From NCBI GenBank assembly GCA_040767605.1, contig JAXGOI010000001.1, forward strand, positions 496,001-560,000: DNA of 64,000 nucleotides, in the 5' to 3' direction. This document shows, piece by piece, positions 51,947 through 60,397 of the stretch. The notes beneath the pieces were generated by a model, which did no database searches, was not told where the DNA came from, and worked only from the letters and a program-made list of their open reading frames with translations. The stretch is from JAXGOI01 sp040767605 (GTDB taxonomy: Bacteria; Bacillota; Dehalobacteriia; UBA4068). The translations under genes were made by a program, and so were the position numbers. Every line of letters starts with the position of its first letter. Within the stretch, counting starts at the first letter, position 1.

Positions 51947-52759
51947 ATGGAAGGTCTGTGCCAAAATTATGCCGGTAACCTGCTTTATTTAAGCTTTAAA
52001 ACCCTAAACAGGCTGCCGGGTATTATACATGGCTGCTCCACCCGTTTGGGGGGAGTTAGCAGCGGCTGTTTTAAAAGCCTTAATTTGGGCTTCAATACCG
52101 GGGATAAAAAAGAATTAATTTATGAGAATTATTCCCGCCTGGCCCAAGGAGCGGGGATACCCTTTAAAAGCCTTACCCTGAGCCGGCAAACTCATAGCGC
52201 AAATATACTTAAGGTTGATGAAAACCAGAAAGGCATGGGTCTAAGCAAGCCTTATGCTTATACGGATATTGACGGCCTTATAACAAATAAGCCGGGAATC
52301 TGCCTTATTATTAATCATGGGGATTGTATTCCTCTGCTTTTTGCAGATAGCAAGCAAAAAGCTATCGGGGCGGCTCATGCCGGCTGGCGGGGAACAGCCG
52401 CCGGAATAGGGCCGAAAACCGTAAAAAAAATAGTGGAATGCTATAATCTTAAGGCGGAAAATATTTTTGCGGCTATCGGCCCCGGCATCGGCCCCTGCTG
52501 CTATAAAGTGGGGGATGAAGTAGCCCATATTTTCCGCCAATTACCTGGAAGCGGGGCTTTTTTAGAGCCTTTAAAAGAAGGCGGGGCAAGGCTTAATTTG
52601 GCCCTGGCAAATTATTATCTTCTGCTTAATGCGGGCCTTAAAGAAGAAAATATCCAAATAGCCGGCCTTTGCACCTCCTGTAATAAAGATCTTTTCTTTT
52701 CTCATCGCAGGCAAGGAGGGAAAAGAGGGCTGATGGCCTCCTTTATTTATCTTAAATAA
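51947..52759 (+). CDS. pgeF: YfiH/PgeF family purine nucleoside phosphorylase-like (polyphenol oxidase family)
   Basis: A 270-residue LACC1-fold enzyme. The metal/catalytic residues are in LSRQTHSANIL (His), INHGDCIPLLFAD (Cys) and AAHAGWRGTAAGIG (His). The C-terminus has GLCTSCNKDLFFSHRRQGGKRG, the typical closing motif. These enzymes have purine nucleoside phosphorylase, adenosine deaminase or peptidoglycan-editing activity. It begins 29 bp after the thioesterase and is followed at its stop codon by a 13-bp tandem repeat. Confidence 0.93.
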   Translation: MEGLCQNYAGNLLYLSFKTLNRLPGIIHGCSTRLGGVSSGCFKSLNLGFNTGDKKELIYENYSRLAQGAGIPFKSLTLSRQTHSANILKVDENQKGMGLSKPYAYTDIDGLITNKPGICLIINHGDCIPLLFADSKQKAIGAAHAGWRGTAAGIGPKTVKKIVECYNLKAENIFAAIGPGIGPCCYKVGDEVAHIFRQLPGSGAFLEPLKEGGARLNLALANYYLLLNAGLKEENIQIAGLCTSCNKDLFFSHRRQGGKRGLMASFIYLK

Positions 52760-52818
52760 TTCTCTTTAATAATTCTCTTTAATAATTCTCTTTAATAATT
52801 CTCTTTAATAATTCTCTT
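52755..52818. repeat. tandem repeat, 4-5 x 13 bp (AATAATTCTCTTT)
   Basis: Four perfect copies and a partial fifth of AATAATTCTCTTT start inside the last two codons of pgeF, so the stop codon itself lies within the first copy. The array has no coding content beyond this. Confidence 0.92.
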
Positions 52819-52867
52819 ATATATTTCTCTTAAATATTTTTATTGGCCTTACTTAAAACCTGAGCAT

Positions 52868-52897
52868 AAAAAAAACCGGGCATAAGCCCGGTTTTTT
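52868..52897. terminator. bidirectional terminator
   Basis: AAAAAAACCGGGC, loop ATAA, GCCCGGTTTTTTT: serves pgeF and the convergent acd gene. Confidence 0.9.
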
Positions 52898-52915
52898 TAT
52901 AATCTTTTATTCTGT

Positions 52916-54943
52916 TTATAAGCGGATTATCCTGGCATCTATGGCTATGCAGCCCTCCACCCCCGCGAAAACCGGGTTTAAATCGGCTTCGTCAATATCC
53001 GGATAAAGGAAGGGCAATTGAGAAAAGGCAGATATTGCCTTGGCAATGGATTGTAAATCCGAGCCTTTTTGGCCCCGGATACCCTTTAAAATAGGATAAG
53101 CGCGTACGCTTTGAATCATATCCATAGCCTGCTCCTCACTAACCGGGGCAACCCTTAAAACGATGTCTTTTAAAACTTCGCTGTAAATTCCCCCCATACC
53201 GAAGACAACCACCGGCCCGAATTGAACATCTCTGGTAAGGCCTATAATAACCTCGGTGGCCTGATCTACCATGGGGTAAACAATTACACCTCTAAAATCC
53301 AGCCCCTGGGCAATTTTTGCCATTTTATCAAAGGCTGCCAAGGCGGATTCATCATCCTTAATATTAACTTTAACGCCGCCAACATCAGATTTATGAATAA
53401 TATCCGGCGATACAACTTTAATACAAACGGGGTAACCCAGCTCATTACAGGTGGCTACTATTTTATCCCGCTCGCTGACTAAACGGAAATTAGGTACGGG
53501 AATGCCGTTATCCCTTAAAATAGCCATGCCGTCTGTTTCTAAAACGGCTTTGGCATTCCCCGGGAGCTTGCCTATGGGGGCTGCCTCTGCCGGGGCTACC
53601 AGCCTTTTTTCTAAGTATTGCTTATACTCCAGCATTCTGGAAAGAACCCAGGCGGCCCTTTCTCCGGTTAAAAAGGCGGGTAAACCGGCGGCTTTCATTT
53701 TGGCTATGCTTTCATCAATATCCGTACCAACCTGTAAAATACTTAATACCGGCTTCCCTGTGGCTTTGGCGGCTGCAATAACCCCGTCTGCCACCTCCAT
53801 GGATTTTAAATAGGTTGTACCGATATACAAGGCAATGGCGGCATCGTATTCCTTCAGCGCCGTAATTATGGCCTTGCCGTATTCTTCCCCGGTGCCTTCA
53901 ACGGTTAAATCGATGGGGTTTTTTATCCCCGCATGAGGGGGTAAAAAGCTTTGCAGGGCCCCTTTAACTTCTTCGCCGGGTTCGGCAATATTTAAGCCGA
54001 CTTCCTCGGCTTTATCTGTTGTCATAACCCCGGGGCCGCCGGAATTTGTAACAATCAGCAGGCGTTTGCCCTGAATAAGAGGGAGATCCGCCAGACCCTT
54101 GCAAAGGTCGAACATTTCTTCAATACTTTCAACCCTTAAGGCGCCGCATTCCTTAAAGGCGGCGTCATAAACGGAATCCGCCCCGGCCATAGAACCGGTA
54201 TGAGAGAGCGTTGCTCTCTGCCCGGTGCTTGTGCGGCCGGATTTAATTATAACAACGGGCTTTTTAACGGTAACTTCTTTTAAAACCTCCATAAACTTGC
54301 GGCCGTCTTTAATATTTTCCACATACATGGCAATAACGGAGGTTTCGTCATCCTGACTTAAATATCTGAGAAATTCCAGCTCATTTAAATCGCTGCCATT
54401 ACCGTAGCTTACAAACTTGGAAAAACCTAAACCCTGTTCCTCGGCCCAAGACATAATAGAGCCGCCAACAGCCCCGGATTGGGAAATAAGGGCGGTTTTG
54501 CCCTTGGGGGGCGCTGCCTCCAGGGTGGCAAAAAGCTTGGCATGGGTATTAACTAAACCGGCGCAATTAGGCCCCGTATAGCGGATGCCGTATTTAAGGG
54601 CAACCTCTTTAACTTCTTCTTCCAATTCGGGGTGGCCGGCCTCAGAAAAACCGGAGGAAATAATAATGGCGGCTTTTATACCGGCCTTACCGCAATCCTC
54701 CAAAACATCCTTAACTGTAAATGCCGGGCTTACCACAACAACCAAATCCACCGGCTCTTTAATATCCTGCGCGGAAGTAAAGCCGGGGATATCCCCCAAA
54801 CCTTGGCCTTTAGGGTTAACGGCATATAAATTCTCCATACCGCCGGCAATTAAACGGCCTATAATAATATTCCCCAATTTGCCGGGAGCAACCGAACCTG
54901 CAACCACAACACCCCGGGGCGAAAACAGCGCTTTAAAGCTCAT
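52916..54943 (-). CDS. acyl-CoA synthetase (ADP-forming), fused alpha-beta
   Basis: A 675-residue NDP-forming acyl-CoA synthetase. It converts acyl-CoA, ADP and phosphate to acid, CoA and ATP. The alpha part (~1-455) has the CoA-binding Rossmann fold (MSFKALFSPRGVVVAGSVAPGKLGNIIIG), YTGPNCAGLVNTHAK, LISQSGAVGGSIMSW, and the phospho-histidine in RATLSHTGSMAGADSVYD. The beta ATP-grasp part (~465-675) has DKIVATCNELGYPVCIKVVSPDIIHKSDVGGVKVNI. Downstream of iorAB in the same leftward operon, it should act on arylacetyl-CoA from indole/phenylpyruvate. Reversible, so it could also supply aryl-CoA. Confidence 0.93.
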   Translation of the reverse strand: MSFKALFSPRGVVVAGSVAPGKLGNIIIGRLIAGGMENLYAVNPKGQGLGDIPGFTSAQDIKEPVDLVVVVSPAFTVKDVLEDCGKAGIKAAIIISSGFSEAGHPELEEEVKEVALKYGIRYTGPNCAGLVNTHAKLFATLEAAPPKGKTALISQSGAVGGSIMSWAEEQGLGFSKFVSYGNGSDLNELEFLRYLSQDDETSVIAMYVENIKDGRKFMEVLKEVTVKKPVVIIKSGRTSTGQRATLSHTGSMAGADSVYDAAFKECGALRVESIEEMFDLCKGLADLPLIQGKRLLIVTNSGGPGVMTTDKAEEVGLNIAEPGEEVKGALQSFLPPHAGIKNPIDLTVEGTGEEYGKAIITALKEYDAAIALYIGTTYLKSMEVADGVIAAAKATGKPVLSILQVGTDIDESIAKMKAAGLPAFLTGERAAWVLSRMLEYKQYLEKRLVAPAEAAPIGKLPGNAKAVLETDGMAILRDNGIPVPNFRLVSERDKIVATCNELGYPVCIKVVSPDIIHKSDVGGVKVNIKDDESALAAFDKMAKIAQGLDFRGVIVYPMVDQATEVIIGLTRDVQFGPVVVFGMGGIYSEVLKDIVLRVAPVSEEQAMDMIQSVRAYPILKGIRGQKGSDLQSIAKAISAFSQLPFLYPDIDEADLNPVFAGVEGCIAIDARIIRL

Positions 54944-54980
54944 AGTTTTGCCTCCTTCTCACACTTATCTCAATTCTTAA

Positions 54981-55589
54981 TTAACTGCCCGCGTTTTCCA
55001 CAGCTTTAAGGCCGGCTTCATAGGCAATAATATTCGCCTCGGCGCCTTTGGGCCATTTGCTGGAAATGGAAGCGGAAATATCTTCTTTAGAGAAAATTTC
55101 GCCGATTTTTGTATTCATAACGGCGCCTAAAACAAAAATATTATCCCTTACGCTAAGGCCGTTATATACGGGAAGACCGGCCGGATCCAAATAAACTAAT
55201 TTGGCGCCGGCAGCCTTAATGGCTTCTTTAACCTGCTCCAGCTTGGGGTAATCCGCCTTGCCCAGCATTACGGCAGTAGGGGCCCAAACATGGCCGTATA
55301 AAACAAATTCGCCGCCGGGCTTAACATAGCGCACGGCTTTAAGAGCCTCGGAAAGCTCCATGGCAACTACTAAATCCGCGCTGGCGGGGGGAAGGCTGGG
55401 GCCCATATCTGCACAGCCGATACGGATTTGCTCCTTAACATGGCCGCCCCTTTGAGCCATACCCTTAGTGGGGAATACATTTACCGGCACATCTTCTCTT
55501 ACCGCGGCTTCGGCAATTAAATCCCCAATAGTTAAAACCCCCTGGCCGCCGACGCCGACAATATACATATCAAAATTTTTGCAGGCCAT
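54981..55589 (-). CDS. iorB: indolepyruvate:ferredoxin oxidoreductase, beta subunit
   Basis: A 202-residue gamma-type pyruvate oxidoreductase domain. It opens FDMYIVGVGGQGVLTIGDLIAEAAVREDVPVNVFPTKGMAQRGGHVKEQIRIG, the IorB pattern, and has ADLVVAMELSEALKAVRYVKPGGEFVLYG. It starts 1 bp from the end of iorA, with overlapping translation signals, so the two subunits are made together. The enzyme turns aryl pyruvates (indole-, phenyl-, hydroxyphenyl-) to aryl-acetyl-CoA, CO2 and reduced ferredoxin. Confidence 0.95.
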   Translation of the reverse strand: MACKNFDMYIVGVGGQGVLTIGDLIAEAAVREDVPVNVFPTKGMAQRGGHVKEQIRIGCADMGPSLPPASADLVVAMELSEALKAVRYVKPGGEFVLYGHVWAPTAVMLGKADYPKLEQVKEAIKAAGAKLVYLDPAGLPVYNGLSVRDNIFVLGAVMNTKIGEIFSKEDISASISSKWPKGAEANIIAYEAGLKAVENAGS

Positions 55590-55590
55590 T

Positions 55591-57456
55591 TTACTTCGCC
55601 TCCACTTCTATGGCATCTTTTGGACATACCTGACTGCAAATGCTGCAGCCGTTGCACTGATTGTAATCAATTATTATGGCATCCTCGCCCAGGCTAATGG
55701 CGGGGCAGCCGGTGGTATTAATGCAGATTTTACATTTTATGCACTTATCGGCATTAACTTTAACATCATTATAAACAACTTTACGGCGGTTAGCCTGAAT
55801 TGCACATTCCCGGCGGGCCAGAATTACTTTAACTCCCGGCAGGGCAATAGCCTTTTCAACGGCTTCTGTTGTGCTCTTTAAATCATAGGGGTCTACAACA
55901 AAGAGATTTTCCACACCCAGGCCTTTTACTACATTGTAAAGGTCCAGGCGGTTATAATTGGGTTTTTGGAATTCCAAAGCGGTGCCGGGGTTAACCTGCA
56001 TACCTGTCATGGCAGTCCAGCCATTATCCAGAATAATAACGGTTAAATCAATATTCTGCTGCAGGGAGTTAATCAGCCCGGGAATACCCCCATGGAAGAA
56101 GGTGGAATCCCCAATAGTGGCGATTACCGGTTTATCCAAACCGCCTACTTTATAACCGTGGGCAACGGGAATACTGGAGCCCATGGCTATTTCAGTCCAC
56201 AAAGTATGGAAAGGAGGGTTCATGCCTAAAATTGTGCAGCCGACATCCCCGGTAACCAAAAATTCATCCTTTTTAAACCCGGCCTTTCTGATAGCCTTAT
56301 TAATGGAAAGGAAGGTTCCGCGATGGGGGCAGCCGGCACAGACGGTAATGGGGCGGGCGGCGCAAAGGGCTTCCGCCGAGGTATCGCCGGTGAGGAGATT
56401 TTCAGGCTTTGCTTTGCCTTCATAAGCGAAGAAACCCTGAGAGGCAATGGCCGCATTATATTCACCTAAACGGCTGTAGGTTCCGTCTACTTTACCGATA
56501 ATTCTAACATCGGCTTTGGCTTTATGGGCCTGAACATAGAGCTCTCTTTCCAAATGGGGCTCCATTTCTTCCCAGACAATAATGGTGGAACAATGCTTAA
56601 GCATGGCTTTAAGCTCATTTACTGGGTAAGGAAGAGTGCAAATAAGCTTTAAGGCAGAGATTTTATCCCCCTTAATATTGCAGCCATTGCTATTGGCAAT
56701 TTCAACGGCTTCTTCCAGATAATTTTTTGTTACCCCAACCGCAATTACGCCTAAGCCGCCCTTTTCTTTAAGGGTAAGCTCATTTAGGCCTTTTTCTTCA
56801 ATAATTTCGGCTGCTTTTGCCAAAGAGTTAATTAAGCGAATATGCTGATTTGTGGCAATTACAGAACCGGCCTTGGTGTATTTATTAATATCTTTTTCTA
56901 AAAAGGTTTTAGTGGTGGGGATAGTTCTTTCCCCCATTTCCACTACGGCATGGGATTGGGAAACATTGGTTACGGAGCGGACAAAAACCGGGCTGCCGAT
57001 AGCCTCGGAAAGTTCAAAGGCAAAGGGCATAATCTCATAGCTTTCTTTAACCGAGGCAGGCTCAAGCATTACCATATCGCTCATAATGGCAAAGCCTCTT
57101 GTATCCTGCTCGCACATACCCGTTGTTACGCCTGGGTCATCTGTAACATAAACAACCAGGCCGGCATTGGTGCCTGAATAAGCAAAACCGATTAAGGCAT
57201 CATAGGCCACATTTAAGCCGGACATTTTCATTGTGCAAAGAGCGCGGTGGCCGGACCATGCGGCGGCGGCGGCAACCTCGATTGCAACCTTTTCATTTGT
57301 ACTCCACTCAACATGTGTGCCCTCTAAATCTTTCCTCTTCCCTAGGCTTACAATTACTTCGGAAGAGGGGGTTCCGGGATACCCTGCAATAACTTTTACC
57401 CCCGCATGCAAGGCCCCCTGGGCAATGGCTTCATTGCCGCTAACCATTTTCTTCAC
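55591..57456 (-). CDS. iorA: indolepyruvate:ferredoxin oxidoreductase, alpha subunit
   Basis: A 621-residue subunit with TPP and iron-sulfur sites. The start is GTG 57456, eight bases after ACGGAGG (giving MKKMVSGNEAIAQGALHAG); the longer 660-codon frame would begin in an unsupported region. The N-terminal pyrimidine-binding domain has GYPGTPSSEVI; the TPP-pyrophosphate domain has VTGDVGCTILGMNPPF and IGDSTFFHGGIPGL...DNGWTAMTGMQ. The C-terminus has two 4Fe-4S ferredoxin motifs, KCIKCKICINTTGCPAIS and QCNGCSICSQVCPKDAI. It is the first oxidoreductase gene of the iorA-iorB-acd run. Confidence 0.95.
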   Translation of the reverse strand: MKKMVSGNEAIAQGALHAGVKVIAGYPGTPSSEVIVSLGKRKDLEGTHVEWSTNEKVAIEVAAAAAWSGHRALCTMKMSGLNVAYDALIGFAYSGTNAGLVVYVTDDPGVTTGMCEQDTRGFAIMSDMVMLEPASVKESYEIMPFAFELSEAIGSPVFVRSVTNVSQSHAVVEMGERTIPTTKTFLEKDINKYTKAGSVIATNQHIRLINSLAKAAEIIEEKGLNELTLKEKGGLGVIAVGVTKNYLEEAVEIANSNGCNIKGDKISALKLICTLPYPVNELKAMLKHCSTIIVWEEMEPHLERELYVQAHKAKADVRIIGKVDGTYSRLGEYNAAIASQGFFAYEGKAKPENLLTGDTSAEALCAARPITVCAGCPHRGTFLSINKAIRKAGFKKDEFLVTGDVGCTILGMNPPFHTLWTEIAMGSSIPVAHGYKVGGLDKPVIATIGDSTFFHGGIPGLINSLQQNIDLTVIILDNGWTAMTGMQVNPGTALEFQKPNYNRLDLYNVVKGLGVENLFVVDPYDLKSTTEAVEKAIALPGVKVILARRECAIQANRRKVVYNDVKVNADKCIKCKICINTTGCPAISLGEDAIIIDYNQCNGCSICSQVCPKDAIEVEAK

Positions 57457-57780
57457 TTTAAACACCTCCGTTTGAAATAAACCAGAATAATCTTGCAATT
57501 CTTGCTGATTAAAACAGTTTTTTAATTTGTCCCTTAAATAAAAGATAGGCCGAATGCCCGCTACCGCAGACAACAGCCTTTCTTATAGAACGCAATTATA
57601 TCCGCATTAAGCATTAGAATAATGCCGACGGGCTTTTTTACCGCAAAATAAAAATACTTTATAGCTTCCCAAGGAAAATCAGCCTCTAAATAACCCTGCC
57701 TGGAAAATACCCTACCTAGGGTGCTTAAAACCGATTCTACATTTTCCTCCTAAAACCCTTCTTTTTTTAAAAATTATTTT
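57457..57780. other. spacer before iorA holding an aromatic-rich open frame without a start codon
   Basis: A 324-bp gap between the corrinoid-protein and iorA genes. Minus-strand AGGAGG (57746-57751) precedes ATG at 57742 that is at once followed by TAG. A different frame, 57740-57561, is open for 59 codons and is rich in aromatic residues (DFPWEAIKYFYFAVKK), but has no ATG, GTG or TTG at its start. It could be a decayed gene, a leader peptide frame, or chance. No T-box motif is present. Confidence 0.4.
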
Positions 57781-58425
57781 TTAAGGTTTTTCAAGCCCCA
57801 GCAGGTAATTTGCGGTTTCCACAGCCCCGGCGGCATTGGCGCTCCAGCCGTCGGCGCCAATATCCTCAGCCCATTTTTGGGTGGTGGGGGCCCCGCCTAT
57901 CATTACTTTAATATTTTCTCTAAAATTCATGGTAGTTAAATAATCTATAACAGCTTTAGCCCCCGGCATAGTGGTAGTCATTAAGGCGGAAATACCTATT
58001 ATACCGGCATTTTCATCTTTGGCTTTATTATAAAACTCCTCCGGGGAAACATTTTTGCCTAAATCCACAACATTAAAGCCATCGGCCTTTAAAACAGTGG
58101 CGACAATATTTTTGCCTATTTCATGCATATCCCCGGGGGCGGAGCCTATTACAATGGTTCCTTTGCCGCCGCCCTCCCCGTCCTGATAAAGCAGGGGCTC
58201 AAAAATTTCCATAGCGGCTATCATGGCATTGGCAGAAACCATCATCTCAGGCAAATAAATTTCAAACTCCTCAAACTGCTTGCCTAAATACCTCATGGTT
58301 TCAGTCATTTTTTCGATTATAGGGGGTATATCCGCCCCTTTTTCAATAATCTCTTTAGCCGCCCGGACGGCTATTTCATCATCGCCCTCTAAAATTGCCT
58401 CTAAAAGTTCCCTGGCTTCATCCAT
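57781..58425 (-). CDS. corrinoid (B12-binding) protein, methyltransferase-associated
   Basis: A 214-residue cobalamin carrier of the MttC/MtbC/MtaC type. A helical cap (~1-85) precedes the Rossmann-like B12 domain with the cobalt-binding DxHxxG motif at Asp99, His101, Gly104 (PGDMHEIGKNIV), then GFNVVDLGKNVSPEEF, GISALMTTTM and MIGGAPTT. No methyltransferase or corrinoid activase gene is adjacent, so its partner is elsewhere. It lies between pepQ and iorA on the same strand. These proteins pass methyl groups from methylamines or methoxy compounds. Confidence 0.92.
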   Translation of the reverse strand: MDEARELLEAILEGDDEIAVRAAKEIIEKGADIPPIIEKMTETMRYLGKQFEEFEIYLPEMMVSANAMIAAMEIFEPLLYQDGEGGGKGTIVIGSAPGDMHEIGKNIVATVLKADGFNVVDLGKNVSPEEFYNKAKDENAGIIGISALMTTTMPGAKAVIDYLTTMNFRENIKVMIGGAPTTQKWAEDIGADGWSANAAGAVETANYLLGLEKP

Positions 58426-58458
58426 TGCGGCCGCCTCCTTTAAAGCTCCAAGAGTAGT

Positions 58459-59568
58459 TTAACTTATTATAAGCATATCTTCAAGACTTTTAGGGTATTT
58501 TGTTAAAACCTGGCAGCCTTTTGGCTTAACTAAAATATCATCCTCCACCCGGCAGCCGCCTATTTTGGGTATATATATTCCCGGCTCAACAGTAAAAACC
58601 AGCCCTTCTTTAATAATTTCCTCATTTTTTTGGTGAATGCTGGGGGCCTCATGGGCCTCAATACCAAGGCCGTGGCCGGTGCGGTGAGTAAAATATTCCC
58701 CATAGCCGGCCTTTTCTATAACTTTGCGGGCGGCTAAATCCACCTCTTTTATTTTTATACCGGGACGGATTATATCTATTGCGGCTAAATTAGCCTCTAA
58801 AACAATCTTATAAATATCCGCCAGTTTTGGGGCGGGCTTTTCCGCAAAAAATGTGCGGGTTATATCCCCTTTATAATGATTATAGGCTACTCCGAAATCC
58901 ACTAAAAAGGGCTGGCCTTTCTGAAAGGTATTATCCCCTGCCAGGCCATGGGCTTTAGAGGTTCTGATTCCCGAAACAGCCATGGGCTCAAAGGCCGCAC
59001 CGCTTATTTCATCGTTTAATTCAATTTCGTTTAATAAATAAAGAGTTATCTCTCTATCTCTTACCCCGGGCTTTATCCGCTTATGCACAAGCCCCATAAA
59101 GCTATCCGTATAATGGGCCGCCTTTTGCAAATATTCAATTTCAAGGCTGTCTTTATAGCGCCTAAGCTCTTTAATCTGGGGGCTTATATCAAAATAATTC
59201 TCCCATTTAAGGCCGGAAAACGCCGAAAGCTCCTCAATGCTTCCAAGAGTTACAAAGCCCTTTTCCACTCCTACTTTATTCCTGATATTCAGGCTCCCCT
59301 CCAGCATAAGCAAATGGTTTTCTCCGTCTAAATAACCATACTGCATTATTTCTCGGTTTTCTTTATCAATATCCATTTGGGGGAGGATTAAAAAAGCCTT
59401 ATCCTGAGGGAAATTTATAATAAGCCCTACATAGCGCTCTAAGGGCATTAGCATTCTGCCGCTGAAATAAAAAATATTTATGGGGTTATTGATTATTACG
59501 GTTTCCACACCCTGGGGGTATAAAAGCTCTTTTAGCTTATCTCTTCTGATTTTATAGGGGTTTTCCAT
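58459..59568 (-). CDS. Xaa-Pro aminopeptidase/prolidase (M24 family)
   Basis: A 369-residue metallopeptidase. The creatinase-like N-terminal domain is ~1-135. The M24 catalytic domain has metal ligands in VDFGVAYNHYKGDITRTFF (two Asp), HRTGHGLGIEAHEAPS (His), VFTVEPGIYIP (Glu) and GCRVEDDILV (Glu). It removes residues from the N-terminus of peptides with Pro in second place or splits Xaa-Pro dipeptides. It lies 33 bp upstream of the corrinoid-protein gene, as in peptide-fermenting Clostridia. Confidence 0.93.
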   Translation of the reverse strand: MENPYKIRRDKLKELLYPQGVETVIINNPINIFYFSGRMLMPLERYVGLIINFPQDKAFLILPQMDIDKENREIMQYGYLDGENHLLMLEGSLNIRNKVGVEKGFVTLGSIEELSAFSGLKWENYFDISPQIKELRRYKDSLEIEYLQKAAHYTDSFMGLVHKRIKPGVRDREITLYLLNEIELNDEISGAAFEPMAVSGIRTSKAHGLAGDNTFQKGQPFLVDFGVAYNHYKGDITRTFFAEKPAPKLADIYKIVLEANLAAIDIIRPGIKIKEVDLAARKVIEKAGYGEYFTHRTGHGLGIEAHEAPSIHQKNEEIIKEGLVFTVEPGIYIPKIGGCRVEDDILVKPKGCQVLTKYPKSLEDMLIIS

Positions 59569-59695
59569 TCTATCCCTCCATCTGCGGCAGAGAACTTTTT
59601 GCTTTAATTGATTGCCCTGTTTTTAGCGCCGCTGTTTTTGCCGCTAATTTAATTTCTCTCTTATTTTTACTTATCCCCTGCTTGTTTTAGTAATC

Positions 59696-60202
59696 TTATT
59701 TATTTTCTTCACTGTTTTCTTCACTGTTTTCTTCTTTTGGTTTTATTCCCCTCTTTTTGCGGAAGAACTCTTTTAAAAGCCGGGAAGTCTCCTCCGCCAA
59801 TATTCCTTCGGTAAACTCAATTTTATGATTAAAGGCGTCGCAATCCAAAAGGTTTATTACACTTTTAACGGCCCCGCTTTTAGAGTCTTGGGCGCCGTAA
59901 ACAAGCCGGCCTATTCTGGCCTGGAGCATAGCCCCGGCACACATGGGGCAAGGCTCAAGATTAACATAAAGTGTAGTACCCGGCAGGCGCCAGCCCCCCA
60001 AAGCCCGGCAGGCCTCACGGATGGCTATAATCTCTCCGTGAAGGGTGGCGTCTTTACCCCCCTCCTTTAAATTATGGCCCCGGGCAATTATATTGCCGTT
60101 TTTAACAATAACCGCTCCAATGGGGACTTCATCTAAAGCCATGGCTTTTTTAGCCTCTTTAATGGCTTCCCGCATAAAAAAAATATCCTCCGGCTTATTC
60201 AA
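59696..60202 (-). CDS. tadA: tRNA-specific adenosine deaminase
   Basis: A 168-residue enzyme that converts the wobble A34 of tRNA-Arg(ACG) to inosine. Zinc ligands and the catalytic Glu are His55 and Glu57 (TLHGEIIAI), Cys85 and Cys88 (EPCPMCAG). The core ends at GIKPKE, after which comes a short acidic tail of repeated ENSE units encoded by a 12-bp DNA repeat (59702-59732); the tail is unlikely to matter for catalysis. It is the first gene of the leftward run down to acd, though a long spacer and no clear overlap make co-transcription uncertain. Confidence 0.95.
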   Translation of the reverse strand: MNKPEDIFFMREAIKEAKKAMALDEVPIGAVIVKNGNIIARGHNLKEGGKDATLHGEIIAIREACRALGGWRLPGTTLYVNLEPCPMCAGAMLQARIGRLVYGAQDSKSGAVKSVINLLDCDAFNHKIEFTEGILAEETSRLLKEFFRKKRGIKPKEENSEENSEENK

Positions 60203-60397
60203 TGGGCAGCCCCCTTTTTTATTTTAGGCCTTTAAAAAGATTATACTACTATTGCAAGGGCGGCACAATTGCTTTTAAGAGCTTTTACAGAGCGCAGGCT
60301 AAAATAAAAAGCCGGGCTTTAGGGAAAGATACATAAATTAAGGCCGCCTTTAATAGCTTAAACTATAAATATTACCTTAAAGCTAAGGAGTATTAAT

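Noticed and set aside
52241..52540. 99-codon minus-strand frame
   Set aside because: It is a shadow of pgeF.
57456..57573. 39-residue N-terminal extension of iorA
   Set aside because: The extension is atypical for IorA, and GTG 57456 has a strong ribosome site while the earlier codon has none.
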